NCBI RefSeq assembly: GCF_036850765.1
Contig: NC_089490.1
Location: forward strand, 388,134,558-388,198,557
DNA length: 64,000 nucleotides
Source: Saccopteryx bilineata
Lineage: Eukaryota; Chordata; Mammalia; Chiroptera; Emballonuridae
Direction of reading: 5' to 3'
Within the stretch, counting starts at the first letter, position 1. Every line of letters begins with the position of its first letter. A program made the translations under genes and the position numbers. This document shows positions 22,732-34,505 of the stretch, piece by piece. The notes under the pieces were generated by a model that did no database searches, was not told where the DNA came from, and worked only from the letters and a program-made list of their open reading frames with translations.

Positions 22732-22832
22732 ATCCTCCCAGGCCCCTGGGATGGGGTTTCCAGGGTCTCTGTGAAGCAGTCCTTGAAGCTTCCAGTTCGC
22801 ACCCTCTCATTTTCTTCCATTCACCAGGTACT

Positions 22833-23182
22833 GCAGATTCAACCCACTGGGGATTGAAAATATTCGAGGGAAAAAGATGTAATATTGTTGCTGGCATGTA
22901 CTATGGAATTAGGCCCACCGTGGTGGCAGGTATAGACTTTTTTTACTTGTTATTATCCCCTAAACAATACAGTATAACAACTATTTATATTGCATTTGCA
23001 TTGTATTAGGTATTGTATAGACATCTGGAGGTTAATTTAAAGTCTAAGGAGGATGTGTGTAGGTTACATGCAAATACTATGCCCTTTTATATCAGGGAAG
23101 TCACTTGAGCATCTTGAGGGTTTTAGTATCCATGAGGGTCCTGGAACTAATTCCCCTCAGATATTGAGGGACAACTGTGTAT
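22833..23182. mobile_element. MER2 (Tigger-type) DNA transposon relic
   Basis: Two diverged ends resembling the MER2 terminal text ('attcaacccactggggattg' and 'gatattgagggacaactgt') surround the MER2 interior 'taaacaatacagtataac' and 'gtaggttacatgcaaatac'. It is a non-autonomous TcMar-Tigger family member and carries no transposase. Confidence 0.85.
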
Positions 23183-23785
23183 ATTCATTGAGCCCCTGTT
23201 GTGTGCCGGGAACCATTCTGGGCACTGGAGGTTTGGGAGCAGCCAGGGTGGGCAGAGGCTGGGAGGCCAGCGAGGTCCCAACCCAGCACCCCCAACTCCC
23301 GCAGCTGGGTTCATAGGGGACACATGGCATTCTGGTTTGTGCTGTGCAGGCTGCAAACTCCAGCCCCCAGCCCAGGTAGGGGAGGACCTGACTGCCAGCG
23401 GCCAGCTGGGGTTCTGGAGGTTAAGTGCCCCGAGCAGGGCCTCCACCACCTGCTCCAGAACATTCTTGCCACCTGGGACTGTCTTCCTGGTGGCCCTGGT
23501 GCTTCTAATTTTCCAGAAGCGCTGAACAGCCGTGTTTACCTGAAATCTTCTCTTTGTTCAACGTTGACAACTAAAGCAACAATAAAAGTTGGGGCAATAC
23601 AGCTGCCAGTTTGTAACCTGTGGGTCCTTTCTTCTGTCGCCTCTCTACAGCCCTGTCTCTGATTGGAGCAGGGTCTCGTTCTAATTATCCCTCAGTGGTC
23701 ACTGCTCCTAGGAAGTCTTTTCACTTCCTGCCAGAAAAGACCCTATTCCGCCCCTCCCCCACAGTGGTAGCTATCACCACCCCAC
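23183..23785. other. Unique sequence
   Basis: It contains a stretch (23238-23315) that resembles 26176-26260 (see findings). No exon recognised. Confidence 0.45.
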
Positions 23786-23955
23786 CATGAAGTAGTAGAA
23801 AGGGCATGGGCTTTCACTTAGACTCCAGACACCTGCTGTGCAGCCTGTTCAAGCCACTTAACCTCTCTGAGCTTCCATTTTCTATCTGAAAAAAAAAAGA
23901 AAGCAAAACTGTACTCACTAGGTTGTGGAAAGAACCAGATACAATCAGACAGAAA
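23786..23955 (+). repeat. MIR SINE
   Basis: Sense MIR: 'aagccacttaacctctctg' followed by an A-rich stretch and 'aggttgtggaaagaacc'. Confidence 0.8.
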
Positions 23956-24550
23956 CTCAAGTCAAGCAGGATTAGGCAAAAATGGAATGTATAGGCTCAG
24001 CCAAGTGAGACTTCCAGGCATCTATAGCTTCATACGCAGTTGGATCCAGGGGCTCACACGGTGCCATCAGGGCATGTTCTATCCATCTTCCTCTGCATTT
24101 TTCTGCATTGGCTCTATTCCTAGGCAGACTGTCCTATGCAGTGGCTCAGGGACAGGCTTCCAGCAGATTCACACTTACCTTCTATGCTCTCAGCAGCCCC
24201 TCTTTTCAGCAGACTCCCCCAATCCCCCAATGCTGCTCATGATTGGCTGAGCCCTGGACCCTTCCCTACGTCTTTCTCTATGACCTGTAGCTGGGAACGC
24301 TGATTGGTTGGTCCTTGGTCATGTTCCTATCCCGAGTAGAGTGTTTGGAGAAGGGTTCTTCCTGAGGACATCAGGGAGGTTGGTGCCAGAGGGTGAATGG
24401 ATGCCAGCAGGAAAAGCTCCAGACACTCTCCCTGGGCTGTGAGTCTCCTGAGGGCAGGGACCTAGTTCCCTCGGGGTTCCCCACACCTAGGCCAGTGCCT
24501 AGCACTCGACAACACACGGACACATCACGAGTGAATGAATAGATGTCCTC
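23956..24550. other. Unassigned sequence
   Basis: No gene. The end (24425-24545) has MIR/L2-like text ('gagggcagggacctag', 'gtgaatgaatagatg'). Confidence 0.45.
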
Positions 24551-24905
24551 TAGTGGTAGTCAACCTGGTCCCTACTGCCCACTAGTGGGCGTTCCAGCTT
24601 TCATGGTGGGCGGTAGCGGAGCAACCAAAGTATAAATAAAAAGATAAATTTAACTATAGTAAGTTGTTTTATAAAGATTTATTCTGCCAAACTTAGCGAA
24701 AATCCGACATAAAGTACTTGGTAAGTAATTATTATTATATGCTTTAACTTGCTGTAACTCTGCTTTATAAACTGGATAAAGTAAAGTTACTTCCCTACTT
24801 TAAAGTTACTTCACCATGACTGTGGAACCGGTGGGCGGTTAGAAAATTTTACTACTAACAGAGATACAAAAGTGGGCGGTAGGTATGAAATGGTTGACTA
24901 CCCTG
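24551..24905 (+). mobile_element. Non-autonomous hAT element, copy A
   Basis: Starts 'tagtggtagtcaacctgg' and ends 'ggttgactaccctg', forming inverted ends. The interior matches 31812-32164 in the opposite orientation almost base for base. The right flank is 'ctctagag' and the left flank 'ctctag', as if the left junction lost a few bases. No transposase is encoded. I associate this family with bats. Confidence 0.85.
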
Positions 24906-25305
24906 CTCTAGAGGATGCATGGAACACCCCGCACAGAGCCCACCAGCCAAACCTGGGCCCCTCCTCCTGCCTCCTTCCTGGGGGACCGATAATGGTCTCG
25001 GGTCCCTGCCAGCTTCACCTCCCTGGTGGAGTGTCACAGTTCTATGGTGCCTCCTCGCCATAAGCTTGTCACCGTGGCCCGAGAAGCCCCAGAACACCCG
25101 TGTGTGTGCGGGCAAGCTTGACAGACAGTAATTTTGATAATTAGTGGTCACACCACTTGCACTCACAGGTATCATTCTCAGAAATCATCTCACTCTTTGT
25201 TTACTTCCTCAGTGCTGTGTCTGGGTAGCCCGTCTGTTGCTCTTCTGAGACTGCGCTGCAGGCAGAGCCTCGTTGCTCCGAATGTGGGAAGGGAACATAG
25301 TCCTT
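24906..25305. other. Unique sequence
   Basis: Nothing recognised. Confidence 0.4.
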
Positions 25306-25505
25306 GCCGCAGGGCCGTGGAGAGGGTTAAGTGAGATTGTACAAAAGCGGAACCCCCGGCACGAGGCCCGGCACAAAGTAGGTGCTCGAGAAAGGCCGGG
25401 TTCCCTTTGAATCCCTTCAGATCAAGGTCTTGGCATGAGCCTTCATATGTGAGCCTGTCAAGGAGTATGTGGGAAGATAGTTAATTCTTAATAAATGGCC
25501 ACTAA
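25306..25505 (+). repeat. MIR 3' part, diverged
   Basis: 'gggttaagtgagattgtac', 'ggcacaaagtaggtgctcg' and an ending in 'aataaatggcc' are sense MIR landmarks. Confidence 0.65.
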
Positions 25506-25508
25506 TGA

Positions 25509-25547
25509 CACGTGCGCGCGCACACACACACACACACACGCACACAA
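25509..25547. repeat. (CG)n(CA)n alternating tract
   Basis: 'cacgtgcgcgcgcacacac' continues as CA repeats: an alternating purine-pyrimidine tract of about 39 bases. Confidence 0.9.
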
Positions 25548-26108
25548 CCCCAATTTCATGATATAGATGCTAAATGTGGCTGAGACTCCGTGGATCAGCA
25601 AGTCAGTTGATTACAGCACAGCAAGCAGCACAATCATCAGCATAGTAGTGCCAGTTACCCCACCCCCAGGGACCATGGTGACATGAGGGACTTAGACGTG
25701 ACTGTGCAGACAACAGTGGTTACACTGCCCCGGAACTTAGGGCGAGGGACTCAGCACCTCTTGTAGCAAGCAGTAAACAAGCCAGTTTCCCTTCTCCAGA
25801 GAGCGAGCCAGTGCATGGTATTCACGCTGTGGCCACCTTGACCTACTTGATCGCCTATGTGATTAGCTACTGAAATGGCTCTGGGCCAGGGGATGCTGAG
25901 GCCTTACAGCTCGACATACTCAGAAGGGATGCCCAGAACCATGGCGGACCACCTCTGCCATCACACTCACATGCACACCCACGCACACAGATGCACGCAC
26001 ACGCATGTGTCTTATCCGAAGATGGAGTGGGGCCCTGGCTGCCTGATCGTCCCTGTTAGAGGTACTCATGCAGGCTTGGTGGCTATATACACCGTGGCTT
26101 CACATCTT
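25548..26108. other. Unassigned sequence
   Basis: Nothing recognised except an ACAC/CACG-rich stretch at 25965-26010. Confidence 0.4.
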
Positions 26109-26114
26109 GCAATT

Positions 26115-26375
26115 TGGACCAGTGCTCCTCAAACTCGACTGTGTGTACAGATCACCTGGGCATCTCTTTTTTGGGGGAACAGCCAGAGTGGACCGAGGCC
26201 AGCGAGGTGCCCCCAGCACCCCCTCCTCACCGGCAGCTGGGTTCTTCGAGGACAGTGTCCAGGACAGGCTCTGTGGAAGGAGGTCTGGAGTGAATTTCCA
26301 GACTCTGCTTCTCTGCCGTGCTCCACGTGATGCCAACGCTGCTGGCCTGTGGACCGCACCCCGAGAAGCAAGGGT
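26115..26375 (+). mobile_element. MER5A-like hAT-Charlie relic, interrupted
   Basis: 'gtgctcctcaaactcgactg' and 'cagatcacctgggcatctc' are the MER5A 5' half. 'gccaacgctgctggcctgtg' near 26332 is the 3' half. Unrelated sequence (26167-26325) lies between them. Confidence 0.65.
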
Positions 26376-27365
26376 TTAGGTGACTTCTGAGATTCTGGGC
26401 GAGCCGGGCGAGTGGACAGTGAGCATGGCGGGGGCAGGATGGAGAGAAGGAGGCTGGGGAAGGGAAGGCGGGGGCCGGGGCTGCAGCCGCTCTCTCTGCA
26501 GGCCTTCCCCTCTGGTATCCTGGTGTGGGCGGTGGGACCTCTTTCCTTGTGGCCAAAACACCCCTGCTAGGGTTTTATCTCACTAAAGGGGTCAGGAGGA
26601 GCGTAGGTGCAAGGGAGCGCAGAACAGAGGGCTGGGTGAGGGGCTGCCCGGCACGGACTGGATGGCAGTGGGTGTGTGTCTCTCACTGCCGGCCTCTGGG
26701 AGCTCTTAGCAAGGCACTTTCCCTCTGGGCCTCAGTTTCCTCACCTAGAAAGGAGGGGCTTGGGACAGGCGGTCTGGGTGCATCCTTCCTGCTCTACCCT
26801 GTTAGAGGCAGGAAAATGGGAGAGCACACTGTACCCAGCCCTGTCCCTTAAGAGCCACAGGCGTGCCTTGGGGAAAGACTGCTTTAATTCTCCACCTTCC
26901 ACGTCGGCATCATGGAGTGAGCGCTGAGGAAGCCAGAGGCTGTTCTGTGTCCTGGCATCGGTGCAGGATGGTTTCTAGCATTCTTAGTGATTCTCCACAT
27001 CCAGGCGCCTTTCGCTCCTGACCTTCCCACCCACTTTGTCATCTGCAAGTGTGCCTCCCGAGCCCCTGGTATCCTCAGCCCAGAGCCCCTGCACTGCCTG
27101 CAGCCTGACCCTGCCCTCCGCAGGCATGCGCCTCCTTCTCCCCGAGCCTTACTTGGCTGCGCTCAGCTTGGTACTTGGGACCTTGGTTGGCGTCGGGGAA
27201 TTTCTTATACTGCAGGGTCCTCGTCCAGGCAATGGCAGGGGGTTGGGAGGAGCCCCTCTGCCCACCCTTCCTCCACCAGCAGAGGCCTTCTCCCTTTCCC
27301 TGCTCCACTTGCTGGCCTGCTGGAGGCAGGGGGTAGGGCAGCCTTCTTCTTTGTAAACTATTCAT
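26376..27365. other. Unique GC-rich sequence
   Basis: A sense MIR remnant lies at about 26685-26790 ('cctcagtttcctcacctag'). No exon recognised. Confidence 0.45.
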
Positions 27366-27650
27366 ACTAATCTGTATTTTTTTAAACTTTTTATTATGCA
27401 AAAAAGGTAGAAGAGTATAATGAACTTCTACTTCATACCTATCACCCAGCCTCAATAATGAGTAACTCCTAAGCATTACTAATCGATTTCTTAAATCAGA
27501 AATGCATGTAGCTGATATAAAATTCAGTGAGAAGTAAGTCCGTCTCTTCCTTTACCCTCAGCCCCAGGAGCGGCAGCTGCCACAGCCTAGAGCTATAATG
27601 CACATACGAGCATACGTGTATATGTGTCCTTTAAATTTTATTAAAATGGG
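27366..27650 (-). repeat. Old L1 fragment, antisense
   Basis: 'aactttttattatgcaaaaa' and 'cttcatacctatcacccag' are antisense L1M text. Confidence 0.6.
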
Positions 27651-27654
27651 GCAT

Positions 27655-27885
27655 GTTTATTTTACATAACACATTTATATAGCTCACTTTGTGTTTGTCA
27701 CCATTCTTAGTACACATGTTAACTCACTTAATCCTTATCAGGTAGGTGCTGTGACTATTCCCCCGGGCACAGAGTCGTTAGGGAACTCCCCGACATCACA
27801 CAGCAGTAAGCGATGCAGTTGGGAGTTGAAGCTAGGCGGCCCGGCCCCAGGATCCATGCTCTCAACCACCGTTTTTCTGCTGTCT
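27655..27885 (-). repeat. MIR SINE
   Basis: 'cccgacatcacacagcagtaag' and the preceding 'ttaactcacttaatccttatc' form an antisense MIR. Confidence 0.8.
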
Positions 27886-27944
27886 CTCAAATTACACATA
27901 CTGCTCTCTCCCGCAGGTTTGTTTTCACCACCAATTACACGATC

Positions 27945-28500
27945 CATTCAACAAATGTATATGGCACGCTCACTCCGCACCAGGCACTGTTCTCACGGCA
28001 GAGGATGGAGGAATGAACAAAGCCAATGAACCTCTCTGCCTTCCCGGAGTCTGTTCTGTGTTCTAGTTGGGGAGACAGACAGCAAATAAAATAAAGGAGC
28101 ACAACGTCAGTTTGTTGGCAAGTAGTGCCCCGGAGAAAAACAAAGCAAAGAAGGAGAGGTAGAAACTGTAAGGGAGGCACAGTTTTACCTGGGCAGCCAG
28201 AGTATGTGGCATTGAGTGAAGGCCTGAAGGGAGTGAGGGGGTGAACCCTGTGACAGTCTGAGGGAAGAGCATAGGGAACAGCCAGTGCAAAGTGCCAAGA
28301 CGGGAATGTGCCGTTTCAGGCTGAGCACGGCAGGGCAGCCTGTGTCTGTGGCGGGCGTGGCTGGGGGAGGGTATGAGATGAGGTCCCAGGAGGAACGGGC
28401 AGACTGGCTGGCTGGCACGCCCCTGAAGAGCTTTGCTCTTTGCTCTGTGTGAGATAGGACGCTGGAGGGTTTTGAGCAGGGCCTCTGTGATCTGACTTAG
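27945..28500 (-). repeat. L2 LINE, antisense
   Basis: A long antisense L2 3' region: 'gcaccaggcactgttctcac', 'ttggggagacagacagc', 'aacagccagtgcaaagtgcc' and 'gggttttgagcagggcctc'. Confidence 0.85.
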
Positions 28501-28684
28501 GTTGTAACATGTTCATCCCGACTGCAGGGTGGAGAACGGATAGGAGGGGCCCAGTGGACACAGGGGGACAGTCAGGCCCCTGCAGTCCTTCAGGCCAGAG
28601 AGAGGGGTGGCCGAGACCAGGTGGTGCCCTTGGACGAAGGGCTGGAGTTTATTCATTGCTTTCTTCTCTGAAACAGCGCCCTGT

Positions 28685-28930
28685 CACGTGAGGATATGCT
28701 ATCGTGAATTTAAACATTGGTTGTTCCCAGTCCCTCGCTATTTCGGACAGCACTACAATGAATACTCTTACACACGTGTCTCAGAGAAATTTCTAGAAGT
28801 GAAATTTGCAGGATCGAAGGTTAGTGAGTTTTTGAAAGTTTTCCCAGTGCTAAATTATTGCTCCCATAGAGGTAGTGGTTTGCGCTTCCCCCAGCAATGC
28901 ACTAGAGAGAGTGCTCAGGTCATAGCTTCT
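28685..28930 (-). repeat. Old L1 fragment, antisense
   Basis: 'atttctagaagtgaaatttgc' and 'gtttgcgcttcccccagcaatg' are antisense L1 text. Confidence 0.65.
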
Positions 28931-29184
28931 GGTCAAGTCTTGGGCTTAGGGGATGCACGAGGCTGGGGGTGAGATGCCGTGGTCCCACCCGATTTGCCCC
29001 TTTTCGGCGACACCATCAAGGGGACCCTTTACAGAGGCACAGCCAGAGTTCTGGACCCGGCAGGAGTGGACCCGCAGGGAGGTGAGGACTGCACCTTGGC
29101 AGGACAGGGTACCACCGAGGACAGCTGTGGCTGCATGTAATAGAAACCCTGTCCTAGAGGGGCTTGAGTGACAAAGAGGTGTAA

Positions 29185-29676
29185 CAGGAAGTTCAAAAGT
29201 AGGACACTTTATTCAACACCTTAACCATGTCAAAGGCCCCGTCTCTGAAATGTTTTCTAATACCAACCAATTCTCGATACTCTGACACCAACTGGGTGTC
29301 TAATAATTCAACTCAATTCTAAAACGACCCTGAGTTAGCACAGAGCCTGCAGGCGGAGGGCTGAGTGCCACACGGCTGTCCTCGCTTCAGACCCCAGTCA
29401 CAGGTCCCCGGCTGCCTGTGCTTCCTGAAGAAACTGGGTTTCTGCAACCCCTCCACAAGGTCTGTAATTTGCTAGAATGACTCACAGATCTCAGACAAGT
29501 GCCTGGCTTTCTATTACTGGTTTATTATAAAGAATACACTAGAAATAGGCAGATGGAAGAGAGGCATAGGGCTAGGTGGAGGGCCATGGAGCTTCCATGC
29601 CCCCGCCCAGGGTGCCACCCTCCCAGCGCCTCGATGTTTTCACCAACCAGGAAGCCCCGTGAAGCTTGGTGTTCAA
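29185..29676 (-). mobile_element. ERVL-type (MLT2-like) LTR, part 1
   Basis: 'gaatgactcacagatctcag', 'ggtttattataaagaatacac' and 'gtgccaccctcccagcgcc' match my memory of MLT2-class solo LTRs, read antisense. It is interrupted at about 29676 by an L1 and resumes at about 30805. No viral coding sequence is seen. Confidence 0.7.
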
Positions 29677-30366
29677 GAATTTTTGACACATCCTTCAGAA
29701 TGGGAGAAAATATTGCGAGTCATATAACTGATAAGGGGTTAATATCCAAAATATGTATATATAAGGAACTCATACAACTCAATAGCAAAACAAACAAACA
29801 AACAACAACGCCACCAATCAATCTGATTTAAAAATGGGAAGACATACAGACAGCCAGCGCGAACCCAAACGGTGCCCAACATCACTAGTCATCAGGGAAA
29901 TGCAAATCAAAACCACAACCAGATATCACCCCACACCTGTTAAAATAGCTATTCTCAAAAAGACAAGAAATCACATGTTGGTGAGGATACTGTTTTGTGT
30001 GGAGTTTCCTCAAAAAAAAAAAAAAAATAAAGCTACAATATGATCCAGGAGTTTCATTTCTGTGTATTTATCCAAAGAAAACAAAAACTAACTCGAAAAG
30101 AAACATGCACCCCCATGTTCATTGCAGCATTATTTACCATAGCCAAGACTTGGAAGCAACCTAAGTGTTCGTTGATGGATGACTGGATAAAGAAAATGTG
30201 ATTTTATGTATATACAATGTAATATTATTCAGCCATAAAATAAAAAAATAAAAAGAAGAAGAAGAAAGAGGAGGAAATCCTGCCATTTTCAACCACATAG
30301 ATGGACCTTGAGGGCATTTGCTAAGTGAAATAAGTCAGAGAAAGACAAACACCATATGATCTCACT

Positions 30367-30422
<56 letters not shown>

Positions 30423-30800
30423 AACTTTATAAATACAGAGAATAGATTGTTGATTGCAGGGGTTGGGGGAAGGGTGGGGGTTGGGGGTAGGCGAAGTGAG
30501 TGAAGGGAAACAAAAGGTATAAACTTCCAGTTATAAAGTAGATAAGGTCTGTAGAGCACGCAATCTTGCAGTATGGACACCAGAGTTAATAATACTGGAT
30601 TGCATATTTGAAATTTGCTAAGAGACTAGATCTTAAAAGTTCTCATCACAAGAAAAAAAATTCTGTCACTCTGTATGGTGACAGAGGTTAATTAGACTTT
30701 TGTGGGAATCATTTTGCAATATATACAAACATTAAATCATTATGTTGTACACCTGAAACTAATATGTTTTTATGTCAATTATAACTCAATAAGTGATTTT
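29677..30800 (+). repeat. L1 3' end inserted in the MLT2-like LTR
   Basis: Sense ORF2 C-terminal text includes 'tgcaaatcaaaaccacaacc', 'gttcattgcagcattattta' and 'atattattcagccataaaa'. A 3' UTR follows, ending in 'catattgt..acctgaaact'-type sequence and 'aactcaataa'. The ORF is broken by an A run at 30012-30026 and by frameshifts. A TG/TA microsatellite (30370-30422) lies in the UTR. Confidence 0.85.
30370..30422. repeat. (TG)n(TA)n microsatellite
   Basis: About 20 TG units followed by about seven TA units, inside the L1 3' UTR. Confidence 0.95.
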
Positions 30801-30804
30801 TTTG

Positions 30805-31080
30805 TAGAGCTCAATCTCCAGGCCCCCTCCTCTCCTAGGAGGCTGCTGAGTGGGGCTGAATGATCTAACTCTAATCACTGTTTTTCTGGTGAGAGTCCCA
30901 TCCTGAGAGTACCCAGGGGCCCTACCCTAAGTCACATCATTAGCATAAACTCAGGTGTGATAGGAAAGGGGTCCTGATGAATAACAAAAGACATGCCCAT
31001 TACTTGGGAAATTCCAGGGTTTTTAGGAGCTCTGTGCCAGGAACTGGGGACAAAGACCGAATGTATTTCTTATTACCCCG
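30805..31080 (-). mobile_element. ERVL-type (MLT2-like) LTR, part 2
   Basis: Continues part 1: 'ctcaatctccaggccccctc', 'cctgagagtacccaggggcc', 'acatcattagcataaactc' and 'aggagctctgtgccaggaac'. Confidence 0.7.
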
Positions 31081-31811
31081 CACCTTCCCTGGGCTCTGCT
31101 GTCCCGGCTTCATCCTAAAGGTGTTTCCTGCCAAGGTCCTCTGCAGGACACGGCTGCCATTTGCAACAAAGGCTGCGTGTTTTCTCGTTGAATCATGAAA
31201 TAAAAGTTCTTTCCGTGCTTTGATGGACCTAAGTAGGTCAGGTGTCATCTGAGGAGATGACAAGGTGACTAGTTAAAGGCCAGGTTCAAGATCGAATAAT
31301 CGGGGAGGGCATGGTATTGCCATGATTGGCTTAGGTGAACCTGACCCCTCCCTCCCCTGGAAGTGAGGGAGGCTCAGCTTCCCCTGAATCTCCGCAGGTT
31401 CTGTGGGACTTGGTGTGACACCTGAACAGTGTCCAGCTCTGGTAGTGGAGATGGAAGGGGACCTGGGATCCAGGCAAGCCACCCTCAGTGTCCTCAGTGA
31501 CGAGCAAACCCCTAAAAAAGGTGCCCCCTTCACTAGCTTCTCCACTTGACTCAGACTTTTACACAGCTTCTCCCAACCTCTTCTTATTAAAGTCTTACCA
31601 GTGATGGAGTCAACCTTTTCTCTCTAAAAGGTTCTGCCAGAGGGACCAAAAGCACCTTCGGGACTTGCTCTGAGGCCTGAAGTCCTTTCTGCCACCATTC
31701 CCCCAGACAGAGTCAAAGCTGCACAGGTTCAGAGGCCGCCCAGGGGAGTTCTTTGCCTTAGGCCCCAGCTGGTATATATTTTTTGTTTTTATTAATCTGT
31801 ATGTCCATATA
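31081..31811. other. Unassigned sequence
   Basis: No exon or clear repeat recognised. Confidence 0.4.
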
Positions 31812-32164
31812 CAGGGGTAGTCAACCTTTTCATACCTACCGCCCACTTTTGTATCTCTGTCAGTAGTAAAATTCTCTAACCACCCACCGGTTCCGCAGTG
31901 ATGGTGACTTATGAAGTAGGGAAGTAACTTTACTTTATAAAATTTATAAAGCAGAGTTACAGCAAGTTAAAGCATATAATAATAATTACTTACCAAGTAC
32001 TTTATGTCGGATTTTCGCTAAGTTTGGCAGAATAAATCTTTATAAAACAACTTACTATAGTTAAATACTATCTTTTTATTTATACTTTGGCTGCTCCGCT
32101 ACCGCCCACCATGAAAGCTGGAACGCCCACTAGTCGGCGGTAGGGACCAGGTTAACTACCGCTG
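31812..32164 (-). mobile_element. Non-autonomous hAT element, copy B (inverted)
   Basis: It opens with 'caggggtagtcaacctttt' and closes with 'ggttaactaccgctg'. It is the reverse complement of copy A (24551-24905) with scattered differences. Its ends are better preserved than those of copy A. Confidence 0.85.
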
Positions 32165-32985
32165 ATATAGAACAATGCACATAACATAGAACCGCGGCTC
32201 ATATATGTATTTCACAAACTTAACACGCCCAGGGGAGCATGACCAGCACCCTAGAACCCTCTTTCTGTCCCTTCCTAGTTATTCCCAAGGGTAACCATTA
32301 ACACTTCTACTTCTGACACCCTCGTTCTGTCTACTTTTGTAACTTTATATAAACTGAAGTGCATAGTGTGTACTCTTTGGGGTCTTGTTTCTCTTCTCAG
32401 CATCATGACTCATCCGCACTCTAGCACGTGTGCTACCGAGGCGAGCATACAGTTGTAGGTTGTGCGATCTCATTTCTGCATAGTACTACTCTCTGCCGAC
32501 CTAGTTTTAAGACATAAAGAAGCTTAATGAATATTGTACAGTACCGTATTAATTAATATTAATCAGCAGGACAAGTGAATGTATATGCCGTATTTCTTCG
32601 TTTCTGCTTAGAATGGTAGCAGCTAACCCATGTGTTGACCCTGGTTAACATATAATCTGTGTATGTAGGAAACACTAGGGGAATGAATGAATTAGTACAC
32701 AATGCACGCAGTGTTTAGCAGAGGAAGTCTCTCAAAATGGAAATCATGAAGAAAACAGAAAACAGAAGTGCTTCATGGTAGAACTACCAGGGCTCTGACT
32801 GACCAGTCGCTTGACTGATTCGTTCATTCATCAAATATGCATCCTGTGCCACTTATGTGCCCGGGATTCAGTCTCTATTTTGGGTTCCTCCTTCCTCCTG
32901 GCCCATTGGTGTGGTCTCAGCATCTAATGACAAGTGAGTAATGATGGAAGAAACTCAGATAGCTTCTCTAGAGGTTTCTAAACTA
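32165..32985. other. AT-rich unassigned sequence
   Basis: Text at 32315-32480 ('tttatataaactgaagtgc', 'catcatgactcatccgcac') suggests an old antisense L1. The stretch 32500-32720 is unassigned, and 32810-32960 has L2/MIR-like text. Confidence 0.4.
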
Positions 32986-33169
32986 AATGAGTATAAAGTT
33001 TTTTAAAGAATTTTTACACAACATTTTTTTTACTTATAACAACAACAAAAAAAAGGAAACAGAAACTCTCTCTTTAATACTACCCCTCCCCCAACTAACC
33101 ACTAGAGATCAGTACCTCAGAATGCATCCTCCCAGACCTCTGCATGCAAATCCTTATGGCTGTGCAGGT

Positions 33170-34080
33170 ACTTTTTCATTATCAAAAAATAGACTTCATT
33201 GTTTAGAGCAGTTTTAAGTTCACGGCAAAATTAAGAAGCTAGTAAGGTGAGTTTCCACGTAACCTCTGTCCTCACACAACTCCCCAGCCACATACATCCA
33301 ACCCCAGAGCGGTCCAGTTTGTACAAGTGATGAACCTGTACTATATGACACATCATAATCACCCAGAGGCCATAGTTTGGTTCATTAAGGTTCAGTCTTG
33401 GTGTTATACATTCTACGGCTTTGGAAAAAAATGTATAATCATATGTACCCACCATTAGAGTGTCATACAGAGTATTTTCAGGGCTCTGAAAACCTTCTTC
33501 TTTCCTCCTATTCATCCCTCCCAACCCCTAACCCCTGGTATCTTTTTACTGTCTCCATTGTTTTGTCTTTTCCAGAATGTCATATAGTTGGAAACATAGA
33601 GTATGTGGCCTTTTTGAGTTATCTTTGTTCACTTAATAATAACTTTTATTTTTATTTTACAGTATGTGGAGCATGTGTTTCCACAGCAATAAATATTCTT
33701 CCAAAGCATTGTGAATTGCTGTCTAGTATTTCGTTGTATGCTATATATGAACTCTTCTCTTATTTTTGAGGTTTGCATTGTTTCCTGTTTCTTGCTACTA
33801 AAAATAGCATTGTAGAGGAGGACAGCCTTGTGGGTAAATCTTTACACACAACTTAATTAGGTCCTTAGGATAAATTTCTAGATTGGGGATTGCTCCTTCG
33901 AAGCTTTTGCTCATTTCAATGTTATGCCAAACTGCCCTCCAGAAGGTTAGACCAGTTTATATTCCAGTGAGTCCGGCATGTAGGGCATTTCCCCACACTC
34001 TTGCCAACTCTGAATACATATTTTTAAACTTTGCCAACTTAGTGGAGGAATAATGATATTTATTTGTTTTAATTTATATT
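33170..34080 (-). repeat. Old L1 fragments, antisense
   Basis: Antisense L1M 3' landmarks: 'gttttaagttcacggcaaaa', 'tgtcttttccagaatgtcat', 'cagtatgtggagcatgtg' and 'gccaaactgccctccagaag'. All frames are degenerate. Confidence 0.75.
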
Positions 34081-34339
34081 TGAATAGTAAAGTTGTGTGG
34101 TTTCCCATAAAGCATATTGGCTATTTGTCTTTCTTCTTTTGCAAATTGCTTTTCCATGTTCTTTTTCATTTTTTCTATTGGGACAAGCATCTTTAAAGTA
34201 TAAAATGTTTCTCTTAGTAAGGGTATTAAAATACTGCTTTGAAGGCCTTTTTTTCATTTTCACCAATGTTCCACCTGACATCTGTTATACTTTTAAAATA
34301 ATAGATGAACGATAATAAGAATTTTTATGACTTTATATT

Positions 34340-34505
34340 ATATTATATGCCAGGCATTATGCTACGTAAAACAACCCTATGTGATAGGTTCTTATATCAG
34401 TCCCATTGGACAGATGGAGAAACCAATTAACCGTGCAGGAGTGGTTAATTAATTTTCTCAGGGTGACACAGCTTGTGCGTTGGCCATGCTGGTATCAGTT
34501 GATTA
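34340..34505 (-). repeat. MIR SINE
   Basis: 'gccaggcattatgctacg', 'cagatggagaaaccaatt' and 'gggtgacacagcttgtg'. Confidence 0.75.
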
